The notes under the pieces were generated by a model. It was not told the DNA's origin, searched no databases, and saw only the letters and a program-made list of their open reading frames with translations. The position numbers were made by a program, and so were the translations under genes. A stretch of 11,797 nucleotides of DNA from an uncultured Flavobacteriales bacterium (GTDB lineage Bacteria > Bacteroidota > Bacteroidia > Flavobacteriales > Crocinitomicaceae), in NCBI GenBank assembly GCA_946479125.1, contig CAMLET010000044.1, forward strand, positions 1-11,797, given 5' to 3'. Shown one piece after another: positions 1-7,668 of the stretch (position 1 is its first letter; each line of letters starts with the position of its first letter).

Positions 1-323
1 CTGTGAAAGCTAAAAACGACGGTATTTACGCTTACGGAATCAAGAACAAAGCAATAGGACCTTTAATACTTCCTGCTTGTGCTTCTAACTTCGGAAAAAA
101 TACTTTTTCAGCGTTTGTAAACTTCGGAGCGATGAATGTAAAAAGTTTAGAGCTTCCGAAAGAATACCAGTTCCTTGAATTAGTGGAATGCGTTTCTTTT
201 GACATGAACGCTGACGGTTCAACATTACGTGTAACTGCAAAAGATAAATCGAAAAACATGTTAGATCAGATCACGAACTTCTACTACAAGTCGTTCAAAG
301 AAGATTTGGACATGATGATGTAA
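1..323 (+). CDS. Unidentified protein, C-terminal fragment (runs off left edge)
   Basis: About 107 codons of an open frame reach the left edge and end in TAA. A GTG at base 3 could formally start translation, but no upstream sequence is visible, so it is more probably an internal valine and the gene is cut by the window. The visible part is soluble-looking, with no membrane segment and two cysteines (in PACAS and VECVS). It alternates short beta-type stretches (VNFGAMNVKSLEL, STLRVTAKD) and ends in a charged helix-like tail followed by three methionines. I do not recognise the family. The codon pattern and clean stop followed by a terminator support a real gene. It reads in the same direction as msrB but is separated from it by a strong terminator, so the two are probably independent units. 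Confidence 0.75.
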   Translation, partial: VKAKNDGIYAYGIKNKAIGPLILPACASNFGKNTFSAFVNFGAMNVKSLELPKEYQFLELVECVSFDMNADGSTLRVTAKDKSKNMLDQITNFYYKSFKEDLDMMM

Positions 324-339
324 TTTCTATAAAGAATTT

Positions 340-375
340 AATCCCTATACTTTGCAAAGTGTAGGGATTTTTTTT
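340..375 (+). terminator. Intrinsic terminator after the left-edge gene
   Basis: An 11-base arm AATCCCTATAC pairs with GTGTAGGGATT (one G-T wobble) around a short loop TTTGCAAA, and the right arm runs straight into eight T residues. It starts 17 bases after the stop codon of the left-edge gene. This is a textbook Rho-independent terminator. Confidence 0.9.
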
Positions 376-421
376 GCTCCAAGCTGAAATCCTTTTTCAC
401 TAAATATCCGTAACTTGGAGT

Positions 422-814
422 ATGAAAAACAAAGAGAACTGGAATAGATTAACTCAGGAAGAAGAGCGAATCATCGTCAATAAAGGAACAGAATATCCGT
501 TTACAGGAGAATATAATAAACTTCCAACAGATGATGCCGGAAATAAGCTTTCAGGAACGTTTGTCTGCAGACGTTGTGAGGCTCCATTATACAGAACTTC
601 AGATAAGTTCGATTCAGGTTGCGGCTGGCCTTCGTTTGATGACGATATTGATGCAAATGTGAAACGCGTTCCAGATGCTGACGGAAGAAGAGTAGAAATT
701 GTATGTGCTAATTGCGACGGACATCTAGGTCACGTTTTTACGGGAGAACGTTTTACGGATAAGAACACACGTCATTGCGTGAATTCATTGAGTATAAAGT
801 TTGTGAAGGATTAG
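422..814 (+). CDS. msrB: Peptide-methionine (R)-S-oxide reductase MsrB
   Basis: This is a 130-residue single-domain SelR/MsrB protein, the usual length for a free-standing MsrB. It reduces methionine-R-sulfoxide in proteins back to methionine. Visible hallmarks are the two zinc-binding CxxC pairs C49/C52 (CRRC) and C95/C98 (CANC), the SGCGWPSF motif at 65-72, whose C67 is at the position of the resolving cysteine in many family members, the GHLGHVF motif at 100-106, and the catalytic cysteine C119 in RHCVNS. The N-terminal YPFTGEYN (25-32) is also typical. No signal peptide is present, so it should act in the cytoplasm. There is no MsrA domain or msrA neighbour here. The ATG is preceded by no clear Shine-Dalgarno sequence, as is usual in Bacteroidota, and a TAACTTGG just upstream resembles a -7 box but lacks a well-placed TTTG. 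It stands alone between two terminators. Confidence 0.97.
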   Translation: MKNKENWNRLTQEEERIIVNKGTEYPFTGEYNKLPTDDAGNKLSGTFVCRRCEAPLYRTSDKFDSGCGWPSFDDDIDANVKRVPDADGRRVEIVCANCDGHLGHVFTGERFTDKNTRHCVNSLSIKFVKD

Positions 815-854
815 TGTAGTGGCGAATCATTATTCGCCAGTTACAGTAATTTTT
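815..854 (+). terminator. Palindromic terminator between msrB and the convergent SLT gene
   Basis: TGGCGAAT and ATTCGCCA form a perfect 8-bp stem around CATT. Beyond a small internal loop, TGTA pairs with TACA to extend the stem, and a run of five T follows shortly after. It begins directly after the msrB stop and ends just before the stop codon of the convergent gene. It should terminate msrB. No matching T-run is seen for the opposite direction, so double-sided action is less certain. The GGCGAAT/ATTCGCC palindrome resembles dispersed intergenic repeats known from various bacteria. Confidence 0.75.
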
Positions 855-861
855 CACACGA

Positions 862-1833
862 TTATTGAGGCTTCAAATCTTCTTTACACTCAAAAACGCA
901 AGTCGCTTTCGTTTTAACGATTTCAGCCAATTGCAAATGCGCTGCCAGCGCCAACTGCGAATAATTCTGAGATGAATTCCCGAAACTCGCAGCAGTTGTC
1001 ACCCACATTTTCTGAATCAATTCTTCGCCTGAAGCTACTTTACCACAAGCCTGAACAACTGCTTTCACATTTCCTGCACCAGCATGGTAAACATGCATTG
1101 TTAATAGGCGAAACCAAATTGCATCTTCGTCAATTGTTAAACCTGCTTGTCCAGCAATAATTCGAGCTGAAGGAATACATGATTTCTTCATCATTGTTGC
1201 AGCAGCCGTAGCACTTTTCGTAAAGTCTTTTCTTTCGTCAACGGTTGAATTTACTGTCAAACCATAAGAACGTGCAACCGAAGGCATTAATTGGAACGGA
1301 CCATAAGCACCAGCACTTGACTTCGCCAATTTACCCGGACTTTCAATCAACAAGATGGATTGTGCATACCATGGATCTACTCCATTCGCTTCGAAAACGG
1401 AAACACCTTTTGGCAACGATTCAAAAACAGCATCAAAGCGGTAAAAATCGTTTTTACCTGTAGTTACATTAATGCGTTCACCAACCGGCAAACCGTTTGC
1501 AACTCTAACGCTATCTCTAAATAGCGATTTCTGAGCATCTGTTCTTTTAGACCAATCTCTATTGGAAACACGACCAACAATTTGTCGGGTTGAAGCCACA
1601 TTCAACAAGCACGAATCCGGTGAAAGCAACATAATTTGCTGCCAAAACTTAGGTTGTTGTAAACTTTGCCAATTCTTTTCAACGATGGCATCCGTTCCCA
1701 TTATCACATGTTCCTGATCCAAATAAGTAACAGCAATCATTTCAGGCTCCCACTGGGAACTCTGCGCCGAAACTTGATTAGTAATTGATAATGAAAAAGT
1801 TGCTATTAGGGCTGTAACAGTTCTAAACGTCAT
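862..1833 (-). CDS. Secreted lytic-transglycosylase-like (SLT domain) protein
   Basis: This 323-residue protein starts with a signal peptide (hydrophobic core TALIATFSL, probable cleavage after VSAQ at residue 24), so it should act in the periplasm. The C-terminal half carries the SLT (goose-lysozyme-like) fold signature: ILLIES at 160-165 with the probable catalytic Glu164, then GAYGPFQLMP at 175-184, and YHAGAGNV at 249-256, which corresponds to the AYNAGxGxV motif of the MltC/MltE/Slt family. Such enzymes cleave the MurNAc-GlcNAc bond of peptidoglycan to make 1,6-anhydro products. Residues 25-145 form an N-terminal region I do not recognise, and no LysM repeat is visible. The tail contains two cysteines (CVFEC, 312-316). 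A good promoter lies upstream. The gene faces the tricorn-like gene divergently and msrB convergently and appears monocistronic. The fold assignment is firm; actual enzyme activity is inferred. Confidence 0.88.
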   Translation of the reverse strand: MTFRTVTALIATFSLSITNQVSAQSSQWEPEMIAVTYLDQEHVIMGTDAIVEKNWQSLQQPKFWQQIMLLSPDSCLLNVASTRQIVGRVSNRDWSKRTDAQKSLFRDSVRVANGLPVGERINVTTGKNDFYRFDAVFESLPKGVSVFEANGVDPWYAQSILLIESPGKLAKSSAGAYGPFQLMPSVARSYGLTVNSTVDERKDFTKSATAAATMMKKSCIPSARIIAGQAGLTIDEDAIWFRLLTMHVYHAGAGNVKAVVQACGKVASGEELIQKMWVTTAASFGNSSQNYSQLALAAHLQLAEIVKTKATCVFECKEDLKPQ

Positions 1834-1856
1834 GGTATGCTTGGGAATAAGTGTCC

Positions 1857-1888
1857 GAAAGCTACGAAAACACGACTAAAATTCCAAA
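1857..1888 (-). promoter_or_regulatory. Bacteroidota-type promoter for the SLT gene
   Basis: Read on the minus strand, a TTTG (-33 box) is followed after exactly 20 bases by TAGCTTTC, which matches five of six fixed positions of the -7 consensus TAnnTTTG. The predicted transcript would begin about 15-18 bases before the ATG of the SLT gene. The spacing equals that of the candidate promoter in front of the ATPase gene in this window. Confidence 0.55.
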
Positions 1889-1961
1889 TTGAAAGACTAT
1901 AACGATTTGTTAACGTGAAAATATTACTTCCGAATTACTATTTTTAATCAAAATTTCACCC

Positions 1962-4900
1962 ATGAAAAAAGCCATTGCCATACTTTGGTTGGGAAGCTTC
2001 TTAATGAGTTTCGCGCCAGTTCTTCCTGAATCAAATACCAATCCGCTTTGGATGCGTTATCCGGTTATTTCGCCTGACGGATCCCTGATTGTATTTACTT
2101 ACAAGGGAGATTTGTATAAAGTAAGCTCTGGCGGTGGAACTGCAACACCAATTACGGTTGGTTCAGGTTACGAATTCATGCCTGTTTTTTCAGCAGATGG
2201 GAAAACGATTTATTTCGCTTCTGATGAGCATGGAAACTTTGATATTTATTCTGTTGCCCTAACAGGCGGAACACCTAATCGTTTGACGTTCCATTCCAGC
2301 AATGATTTACCACAATGTTTGAGTGCTGATAAGAAATCAATTCTATTCACAGCATCCAGAATGGACAATGCGCAAATGAGTCAGTTTCCTTATGGTGCTT
2401 TGGGCGAATTATACAGTGTTCCGGTTGAAGGTGGTCGTGAAAAGCAAGAACTTTCTATTGCAATGGAGGAAGTGAAATTAAATCATGCGGGAACCCAAAT
2501 GATCTTCCAGGATAAAAAAGGTTATGAGGATACATGGAGAAAACACCATACTTCAGCTGTTACGAGAGATTTGTGGACATTCAATATTGCTAATAAATCT
2601 TTTGAACAACGCACCACTTTTGCTGGTGAAGATAGAAATGCGGTTTGGTCGGCAGATGACAAGCAGATTTACTACTTAAGTGAAACCAGTGGAAGCTTTA
2701 ACGTTTGGAACTCGACTTCAAACGGAAATGCAACTCAGGTTACCAATTTCACCAAAAATCCAGTTCGTTTTCTTTCTATAGCAAACGACAACACACTTTG
2801 TTATGGCTTTGACGGTGAGATCTATACTCAAAAAACTGGTGGTCAACCACAGAAAGTGAACATTGTTATTGAAACGGCAAATAAGAATATGGAGTCCAAA
2901 ACAGTTACTGCAACTTCTGGCGCTTCCGACGTAGCAGTTTCTCCAAACGGAAAAGATGTGGCTTTCATTGAACACGGTGAAGTTTATGTAACATCCATGG
3001 AAGGTGGTGTCACAAAACGAATCACAAGCACTCCAGAGGAAGAGCGTGGATTGACATTCTCTGAAGATGGAAAAACCCTGGTCTATGCTTCAGAACGTGG
3101 AAATAAATGGAGTTTGTATCAAACCAAATTGACGCGAGCAGAGGAGAAATACTTCTATTGTTCAACGGTTATTGAAGAAAGCGTTTTGTTGAATGATGCG
3201 CACGAGAATTTTCAACCAGCGTTTTCGCCAGATGGAAAAGAAATCGCATACATTCAGGATAGAACAGCTGTAGCTATTTACAATGTAGCATCGAAACAAA
3301 CAAGAACGGTTTTGGCAGCAGATAGAAATTACTCCTACTCTGACGGAGATCAAGGTTTTGACTGGTCGCCAGATAGCCGCTATTTATTGGTGAGTTTCTT
3401 ACAAGACGGGTTTTGGCGAGAGCAAATAGGGCTTCTGGATGTTACAGGAAAAGAGCCAATGCTTGAAATTACGCAGAATGGTTTCGATAATTCCGGTGCC
3501 CGATTTACCATGAATGGAAATGCAGTTCTTTATTATTCCAATCGTCATGGAATGAAGAATGTAGCAAGTCATGGTGCACAATACGATGCTTATGTGATTT
3601 TCTTGAATCAAGCTGCTTACGATCAGTTCAAGATGAAAAAGGTCGACTACGAACTTTGGAAGGAACAGCAGGATTCAGAAGAAACTGCGAATAAAGAAAC
3701 GGAAGATGCTAAAACCGATAAAAAGGATGACAAGAAAAAGAAAGACGACAAAACCAAAACTGAGGAAAAAGTAAAACCAATTCTTATTGAGAAAGAAGGA
3801 TTGGATGCACGTAAAGTTCGTGTAACAGAAACTTCTTCTTATTTGGGTGATGCTTTCTTAAATGACGATGGAACCAAGTTGTATTACTTCACCAATTATG
3901 GCGACGGAACCGATCTTTGGGTTCGCGATTTCAAAGAACAGGAAACGAAAGTGTTATTGAAACTAAGTGCAGGATGGGTGAGCGGAGTTTCATTCCTGAA
4001 AGACAAAAACAGCGGAGTTGTACTTATCGACGGAAAAATAGCAAAAATCGATTTAGAGAAAGCGGAGAAAAAAGATGTTCCTTTCAATGCCGAAAACACG
4101 CGTGATGCAGCGAAGGAACGTGAATATCTTTTCGAGCACATTTGGCGACAAACAAAGGAGAAGTTCTATGTAAGCAATATGCAAGGCGTTGATTGGGATT
4201 ACTACAAAACAGTTTATGCCAAATTCCTTCCACACATCAATAACAACAGAGATTTTGCCGAAATGTGCAGTGAAATGCTGGGTGAATTAAACGCTTCACA
4301 TACAGGTTGTTTCTACCGTCCAGACCTTCAAAATCCAGACGAAACAGCAAATCTTGGAGCATTCTTCGATGAAACGCACACTGGAAAAGGATTAAAGATT
4401 CAGGAAGTGATTGCTAAAGGTCCGTTGGTTTCTTCAACTTCAAAAATCAAAGCTGGAGTTATCATTGAGAAGATTGACAACAATACAATTGAAGAGAATA
4501 CGAACTACTACAAATTCCTGAATAGAAAAGCAGGTAAATACACCTTGCTTTCACTTTTCGATCCTGCAACAGGAAAACGTTGGGAAGAAACGGTAAAACC
4601 AGCTGCTTCCTGGGCAATGGGCGATTTACTTTATATGCGTTGGGTAAAACGCATGCAGGAAATGACCGACAAATTGTCAAATGGAAAGTTAGGTTACATG
4701 CACGTGAAAGGAATGGATGACGGAAGTTACCGCGAATTCTACGATCAGGTAATGGGGAAATACGTGAACAAACAAGCCTTGATCGTTGATACAAGATTCA
4801 ACGGTGGTGGTTGGTTACACGATGATCTGGCAACTTTCCTTTCAGGAAAACAATACATCAATTTTGTGCCTAGAGAAAATCAAATTGGGGTTGAGCCGGC

Positions 4901-5231
4901 AAATAAGTGGAACAAGCCTTCCATAGTTATTATGAACGAAGGAAACTACTCGGATGCACACATGTTCCCGATGGTTTACAAAACACTTGGAATTGGAAAA
5001 CTGGTTGGGATGCCAGTACCGGGAACAGGAACTGCTGTTTGGTGGGAAGGTTTACAAGATCACACATTGGTATTCGGAATTCCACAAGTTGGTGTAATGA
5101 CAATGGATGGAAAGTATTACGAAAACAATCAGTGTGAGCCGGATATCAAAATTGCCAACGACTACAATACCATGTTGAAAGGTGAAGACGCACAATTGAA
5201 AAAGGCCGTTGAAAGTTTATTGGGAATGTAA
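1962..5231 (+). CDS. Tricorn-like secreted S41 family serine protease with beta-propeller and PDZ domains
   Basis: This 1089-residue protein has the domain order of tricorn protease. A signal peptide (MKKAIAILWLGSFLMSFA) with no lipobox cysteine suggests a soluble periplasmic protein. Residues 30-545 hold WD40-like PD40 blades with repeated SPDG/SADG/SEDG turns (near 37, 77, 327, 367, 422 and 469), forming the propellers that gate substrate entry in tricorn. A Lys/Asp/Glu-rich linker follows (569-605). The tricorn C1 helical region is at about 715-790, a PDZ-like region at 795-880 and the S41 catalytic core at 885-1089. By comparison with archaeal tricorn the catalytic residues are Ser779-His780 (ELNASHTG), the nucleophile Ser997 (NYSDAHMF) and Glu1054 (YYENN). 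All are present, so it should be active in degrading peptides from larger proteases. The ATG has no Shine-Dalgarno sequence. TATTTTTA, a little upstream, is a possible -7 box. Confidence 0.95.
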   Translation: MKKAIAILWLGSFLMSFAPVLPESNTNPLWMRYPVISPDGSLIVFTYKGDLYKVSSGGGTATPITVGSGYEFMPVFSADGKTIYFASDEHGNFDIYSVALTGGTPNRLTFHSSNDLPQCLSADKKSILFTASRMDNAQMSQFPYGALGELYSVPVEGGREKQELSIAMEEVKLNHAGTQMIFQDKKGYEDTWRKHHTSAVTRDLWTFNIANKSFEQRTTFAGEDRNAVWSADDKQIYYLSETSGSFNVWNSTSNGNATQVTNFTKNPVRFLSIANDNTLCYGFDGEIYTQKTGGQPQKVNIVIETANKNMESKTVTATSGASDVAVSPNGKDVAFIEHGEVYVTSMEGGVTKRITSTPEEERGLTFSEDGKTLVYASERGNKWSLYQTKLTRAEEKYFYCSTVIEESVLLNDAHENFQPAFSPDGKEIAYIQDRTAVAIYNVASKQTRTVLAADRNYSYSDGDQGFDWSPDSRYLLVSFLQDGFWREQIGLLDVTGKEPMLEITQNGFDNSGARFTMNGNAVLYYSNRHGMKNVASHGAQYDAYVIFLNQAAYDQFKMKKVDYELWKEQQDSEETANKETEDAKTDKKDDKKKKDDKTKTEEKVKPILIEKEGLDARKVRVTETSSYLGDAFLNDDGTKLYYFTNYGDGTDLWVRDFKEQETKVLLKLSAGWVSGVSFLKDKNSGVVLIDGKIAKIDLEKAEKKDVPFNAENTRDAAKEREYLFEHIWRQTKEKFYVSNMQGVDWDYYKTVYAKFLPHINNNRDFAEMCSEMLGELNASHTGCFYRPDLQNPDETANLGAFFDETHTGKGLKIQEVIAKGPLVSSTSKIKAGVIIEKIDNNTIEENTNYYKFLNRKAGKYTLLSLFDPATGKRWEETVKPAASWAMGDLLYMRWVKRMQEMTDKLSNGKLGYMHVKGMDDGSYREFYDQVMGKYVNKQALIVDTRFNGGGWLHDDLATFLSGKQYINFVPRENQIGVEPANKWNKPSIVIMNEGNYSDAHMFPMVYKTLGIGKLVGMPVPGTGTAVWWEGLQDHTLVFGIPQVGVMTMDGKYYENNQCEPDIKIANDYNTMLKGEDAQLKKAVESLLGM

Positions 5232-5239
5232 ATAATACA

Positions 5240-5274
5240 GGGGCTGGTGACTGAGCGGAGTCGAAGTCCGCCCC
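5240..5274. repeat. Intergenic hairpin with REP-like CTGAGCGGAGTCGAAG core
   Basis: This short element fills most of the 46-base gap between the convergent tricorn-like and mutS2 genes. Its ends GGGGC and GCCCC are perfect inverted repeats, and inside them GACT-GAGCGG-AGTC forms a nested stem. There is no T-run on either strand, so termination would not be classically intrinsic. The core resembles a sequence I recall as a dispersed intergenic repeat in many bacterial genomes. That resemblance is from memory and only one copy occurs in this window. Confidence 0.5.
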
Positions 5275-5277
5275 AAA

Positions 5278-7500
5278 TCATTTTACGAACATCAATTTAT
5301 CGCGTGTTACCTTCATGCGTATAAAGCCGAAGGCTACGGTCAATATTGCACCCGTAATATCTTCAACTGTTCCGGATTGTTTGGTTTCAATCAGTTTCAC
5401 TGTTGAACCAACTACAATTTTGTCTTGCTGAAGCGGATCTTGTTGTGGTTGTTGCGTTTTGCGTTTTTTAGCTTTAGGCTTGGGAACTTTTGGTTCAGCT
5501 GTATCGGATTCAGTCGCTTTAGTTGCGAGTTTTGCGGAAATTGCAGCATCTTTATTACGACGTGTAAGCGGAACTGAAGCAGGATTTTTCATTAATTCCG
5601 TTTTGCGTTTCGCCTCTTCTATCTTCGATTTCTCGATAAGCAAATACTTTTTCACCTCTTCCATTAAGGGATTATTCGCATCCTTTTTTCGGGAACGTGT
5701 TTGGAATCTATCGATGTACGATTTCAACTTCTTTCCAGCATTCAGGTAAAGGTTATTCTTCTCAATAAATTCCTGTTGATTCTTGAATCGCGATTCGAAA
5801 TGATCTTTACGTTCCAAATAATACTGTCGTGCTTCATCTGCCAAAGCCTGTGCTTCGATATGTTCTTTTGTCAATCGTTCCAAATAGGTTTTCTCCTTTT
5901 GCAATTCACTAAGCAAACGGTCCATTTTAACGCGATTCTTATCGAGTTTACCTTTCGCTTCTTCAATCAGTTTCATCGGAATTCCATTGATCTGAGCAAC
6001 TTCGAAGGTAAATGAACTACCGGGTTGTCCCATGCTGAAACGGTACATCGGCTCCAGCGTTTCCGTGTTGAAAAGCATACAACCGTTCAATGCATTTTTC
6101 AACTGATCAGCCTTCAGTTTTATGGAAGCGTAATGTGTTGTAATAACCGCAAACGCACCACTGTTGTATAAATTCTCAAAGAAAACTTCGGCTAAAGCAC
6201 CACCCAATTCGGGATCAGAACCTGTACCAAATTCATCCAGTAAAAGCAAAGTTCTTCTATTCGAAACACGAAGAAAATGCTTCATTCGTTTCAAACGATA
6301 AGAATATGTACTCAGTTCATTTTCGATGGATTGATTGTCACCAATATCCGTAAGCACTTGCTGAAAGAAACACATTTTACTGTTCTCGTGAACGGGAACG
6401 AGTAATCCGGCTTGCAACATGAGTTGTAAAAGTCCTATTGTCTTTAAAGTAATGGACTTCCCTCCTGCATTTGGCCCGGAAATCACCAACATTCTACTTT
6501 GTGGTTCCAAAATCACATGCTGTGGAAACGTTGGTTTACCAAGCGATTTATTGTTTTTCCAAAGTATGGGATGATAAGCATCAATCAATTCGATTCTTGT
6601 TCCGCGAACAATTCCAGGAAGAACGGCATCAAGATCGAATGCCAGTTTTGTTTTCGCGTTAATGAAGTCGATTTCTGTAAGCAACTTCTGATAAGCTTCT
6701 ATCAACGGCAAATGGTGTGCAATTTCAGCAGTTAGAACGCGCAGAATTCGGAAGATTTCTTTTCGCTCGTCGTCAAGTAAAAGCTCGAGTTCATTGTTCA
6801 GCGGAATAGTTGCTGCAGGCTCAATAAAGGTCAAACTTCCGGTTTTGGAAGAGCCCATTACCGATCCGCCAACTTGTCGTTTATGGGTAGAAAGAACGGT
6901 TAAAACACGACGTTCATTGATGAATGTTTCTCTGGTTTCACCTAAGAATCCTTCCTTTATAAACTTGCGCATCTCTTTGTCGAAAATGCGGGAAATTTGT
7001 TGTCGAACGGTATGAATGCTATGTCGGATCTCAGCCAAATAAGGCGATGCATCATTTCGAATGAATCCTTTTTTGTCAAATACCTTTTCAATTGAGGCAA
7101 TGATTTCTGTATTGAAAGATACCTCATCCAGCAAGGCAAAAAGTTCCGGATAATCCTGAGAACGCTTATCGAAGAAATGTAAAATGGCATTCACCAAGTC
7201 ACAAGCCTGACTAATTCTTATAAATCCTTCTTGCGGAAGAACCGCATTCTGAATAGGAAGCAATTTAATTTCCTCCAAAAGCTCTTCAAACTCCAAACGC
7301 GGAAAACTTTCTCCTTCTACACGAATATTCTTGAATTCAGCAGTTCTGAGCAGGGCTTTTTCAATGGCATCAAAATCGTTTGAAGGTTGTAGTTCGTCAA
7401 GTCGTTTTTTCGCAGTTTCGCCAATTGCGCCCAAGACAAGCCATTCCCGTATCTGGTTGAACTCTAAATCGCCTAATGTTTGCTGGTCGAAACTTTTCAT
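5278..7500 (-). CDS. mutS2: MutS2-family ATPase lacking the C-terminal Smr nuclease domain
   Basis: This 740-residue protein has the MutS2 architecture rather than that of MutS1, with no N-terminal mismatch-recognition domain. It opens with the typical start (TLGDLEFNQIREWL). The helical core/clamp region spans roughly 20-320 and includes a motif-rich stretch with GGSVMGSSKTG (211-221). The ATPase domain has Walker A GPNAGGKS (342-349), Walker B LLLLDEFGTGSDPE (418-431) and the TTHY switch histidine region (454-457). A long coiled coil covers about 510-635, then a Lys/Pro/Gln-rich linker (665-690) and a small KOW-like beta domain at the C-terminus (KIVVGSTVKL to the end). Classical MutS2 proteins then continue into an Smr endonuclease domain. 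Here the frame stops with no trace of one downstream. Family members act in suppressing homologous recombination or in splitting collided ribosomes. Which applies here, without Smr, is unknown. Confidence 0.93.
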   Translation of the reverse strand: MKSFDQQTLGDLEFNQIREWLVLGAIGETAKKRLDELQPSNDFDAIEKALLRTAEFKNIRVEGESFPRLEFEELLEEIKLLPIQNAVLPQEGFIRISQACDLVNAILHFFDKRSQDYPELFALLDEVSFNTEIIASIEKVFDKKGFIRNDASPYLAEIRHSIHTVRQQISRIFDKEMRKFIKEGFLGETRETFINERRVLTVLSTHKRQVGGSVMGSSKTGSLTFIEPAATIPLNNELELLLDDERKEIFRILRVLTAEIAHHLPLIEAYQKLLTEIDFINAKTKLAFDLDAVLPGIVRGTRIELIDAYHPILWKNNKSLGKPTFPQHVILEPQSRMLVISGPNAGGKSITLKTIGLLQLMLQAGLLVPVHENSKMCFFQQVLTDIGDNQSIENELSTYSYRLKRMKHFLRVSNRRTLLLLDEFGTGSDPELGGALAEVFFENLYNSGAFAVITTHYASIKLKADQLKNALNGCMLFNTETLEPMYRFSMGQPGSSFTFEVAQINGIPMKLIEEAKGKLDKNRVKMDRLLSELQKEKTYLERLTKEHIEAQALADEARQYYLERKDHFESRFKNQQEFIEKNNLYLNAGKKLKSYIDRFQTRSRKKDANNPLMEEVKKYLLIEKSKIEEAKRKTELMKNPASVPLTRRNKDAAISAKLATKATESDTAEPKVPKPKAKKRKTQQPQQDPLQQDKIVVGSTVKLIETKQSGTVEDITGAILTVAFGFIRMKVTRDKLMFVK

Positions 7501-7505
7501 GATTG

Positions 7506-7513
7506 CAAATTTA
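7506..7513 (-). promoter_or_regulatory. Probable -7 box of the mutS2 promoter
   Basis: On the minus strand TAAATTTG is a perfect match to the Bacteroidota -7 consensus TAnnTTTG. It sits 5 bases before the mutS2 ATG, so the transcript would have almost no leader. No TTTG is found 19-21 bases upstream, so the -33 element is weak or absent and the call rests on the -7 box only. Confidence 0.4.
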
Positions 7514-7541
7514 GCTTAAATCTTGTTTTGTGCTGCGATTA

Positions 7542-7631
7542 GACAACTTACCAAACAGTAACTTACTAAAAAGTAAGCTGAAAAACAAATGACAACTTAC
7601 CAATTAGTAAGTTACCATTTGGTAAGCCGAA
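7542..7631. repeat. Two-copy 41-base direct repeat carrying four TTAC-N6-GTAA palindromes (candidate operator array)
   Basis: Two 41-base units, offset by 49 bases, match at 32 of 41 positions. Each holds two palindromes of the form TTAC-N6-GTAA, and start positions within a unit are exactly 15 bases apart (7548, 7563, 7597 and 7612). The N6 centres are CAAACA, TAAAAA, CAATTA and CATTTG. All eight half-site arms are intact while most differences fall in the centres, as expected for conserved protein-binding half-sites. Within a unit the half-sites alternate with gaps of 6, 1 and 6 bases. The last palindrome covers the -33 box of the ATPase promoter, which suggests repression, and the array lies in the region shared with mutS2. 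The binding protein is not evident. The site shape would suit a dimeric winged-helix regulator (HxlR- or MarR-type, for example), but this is inference. Confidence 0.7.
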
Positions 7632-7649
7632 TTCAATTTCATACCTTCG
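7618..7649 (+). promoter_or_regulatory. Bacteroidota-type promoter for the AAA ATPase gene
   Basis: TTTG is followed after exactly 20 bases by TACCTTCG, which matches five of six fixed positions of TAnnTTTG. Transcription would begin near 7652, which helps choose the start codon of the ATPase. The TTTG lies inside the fourth TTAC-N6-GTAA palindrome, so a protein bound there would compete with RNA polymerase. Confidence 0.5.
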
Positions 7650-7668
7650 AAGGATGAAAGATCGAATT

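Noticed and set aside
1906..1946. A promoter for the tricorn-like gene (TTTG at 1906 with TATTTTTA at 1939, or TACTTCCG at 1925)
   Set aside because: The gaps are about 29 and 15 bases instead of about 20, so neither pairing fits; only the -7-like box remains plausible.
3664..3780. The Lys/Asp/Glu-rich stretch in the tricorn-like protein as a sign of a gene fusion or sequencing error
   Set aside because: The frame is continuous and such charged linkers between the propeller and C1 regions are, to my knowledge, common in Bacteroidota members of the family.
5232..5277. A frameshifted Smr domain just after the mutS2 stop
   Set aside because: Only 46 bases lie before the antisense tricorn-like gene, and none of the minus-strand frames there encodes an Smr-like sequence.
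7542..7631. Reading the repeat as a CRISPR array or plasmid-type iterons
   Set aside because: There are only two units with no spacer-like unique segments of constant length, and no cas or rep gene nearby. The arms are palindromic with variable centres, which fits operators better.
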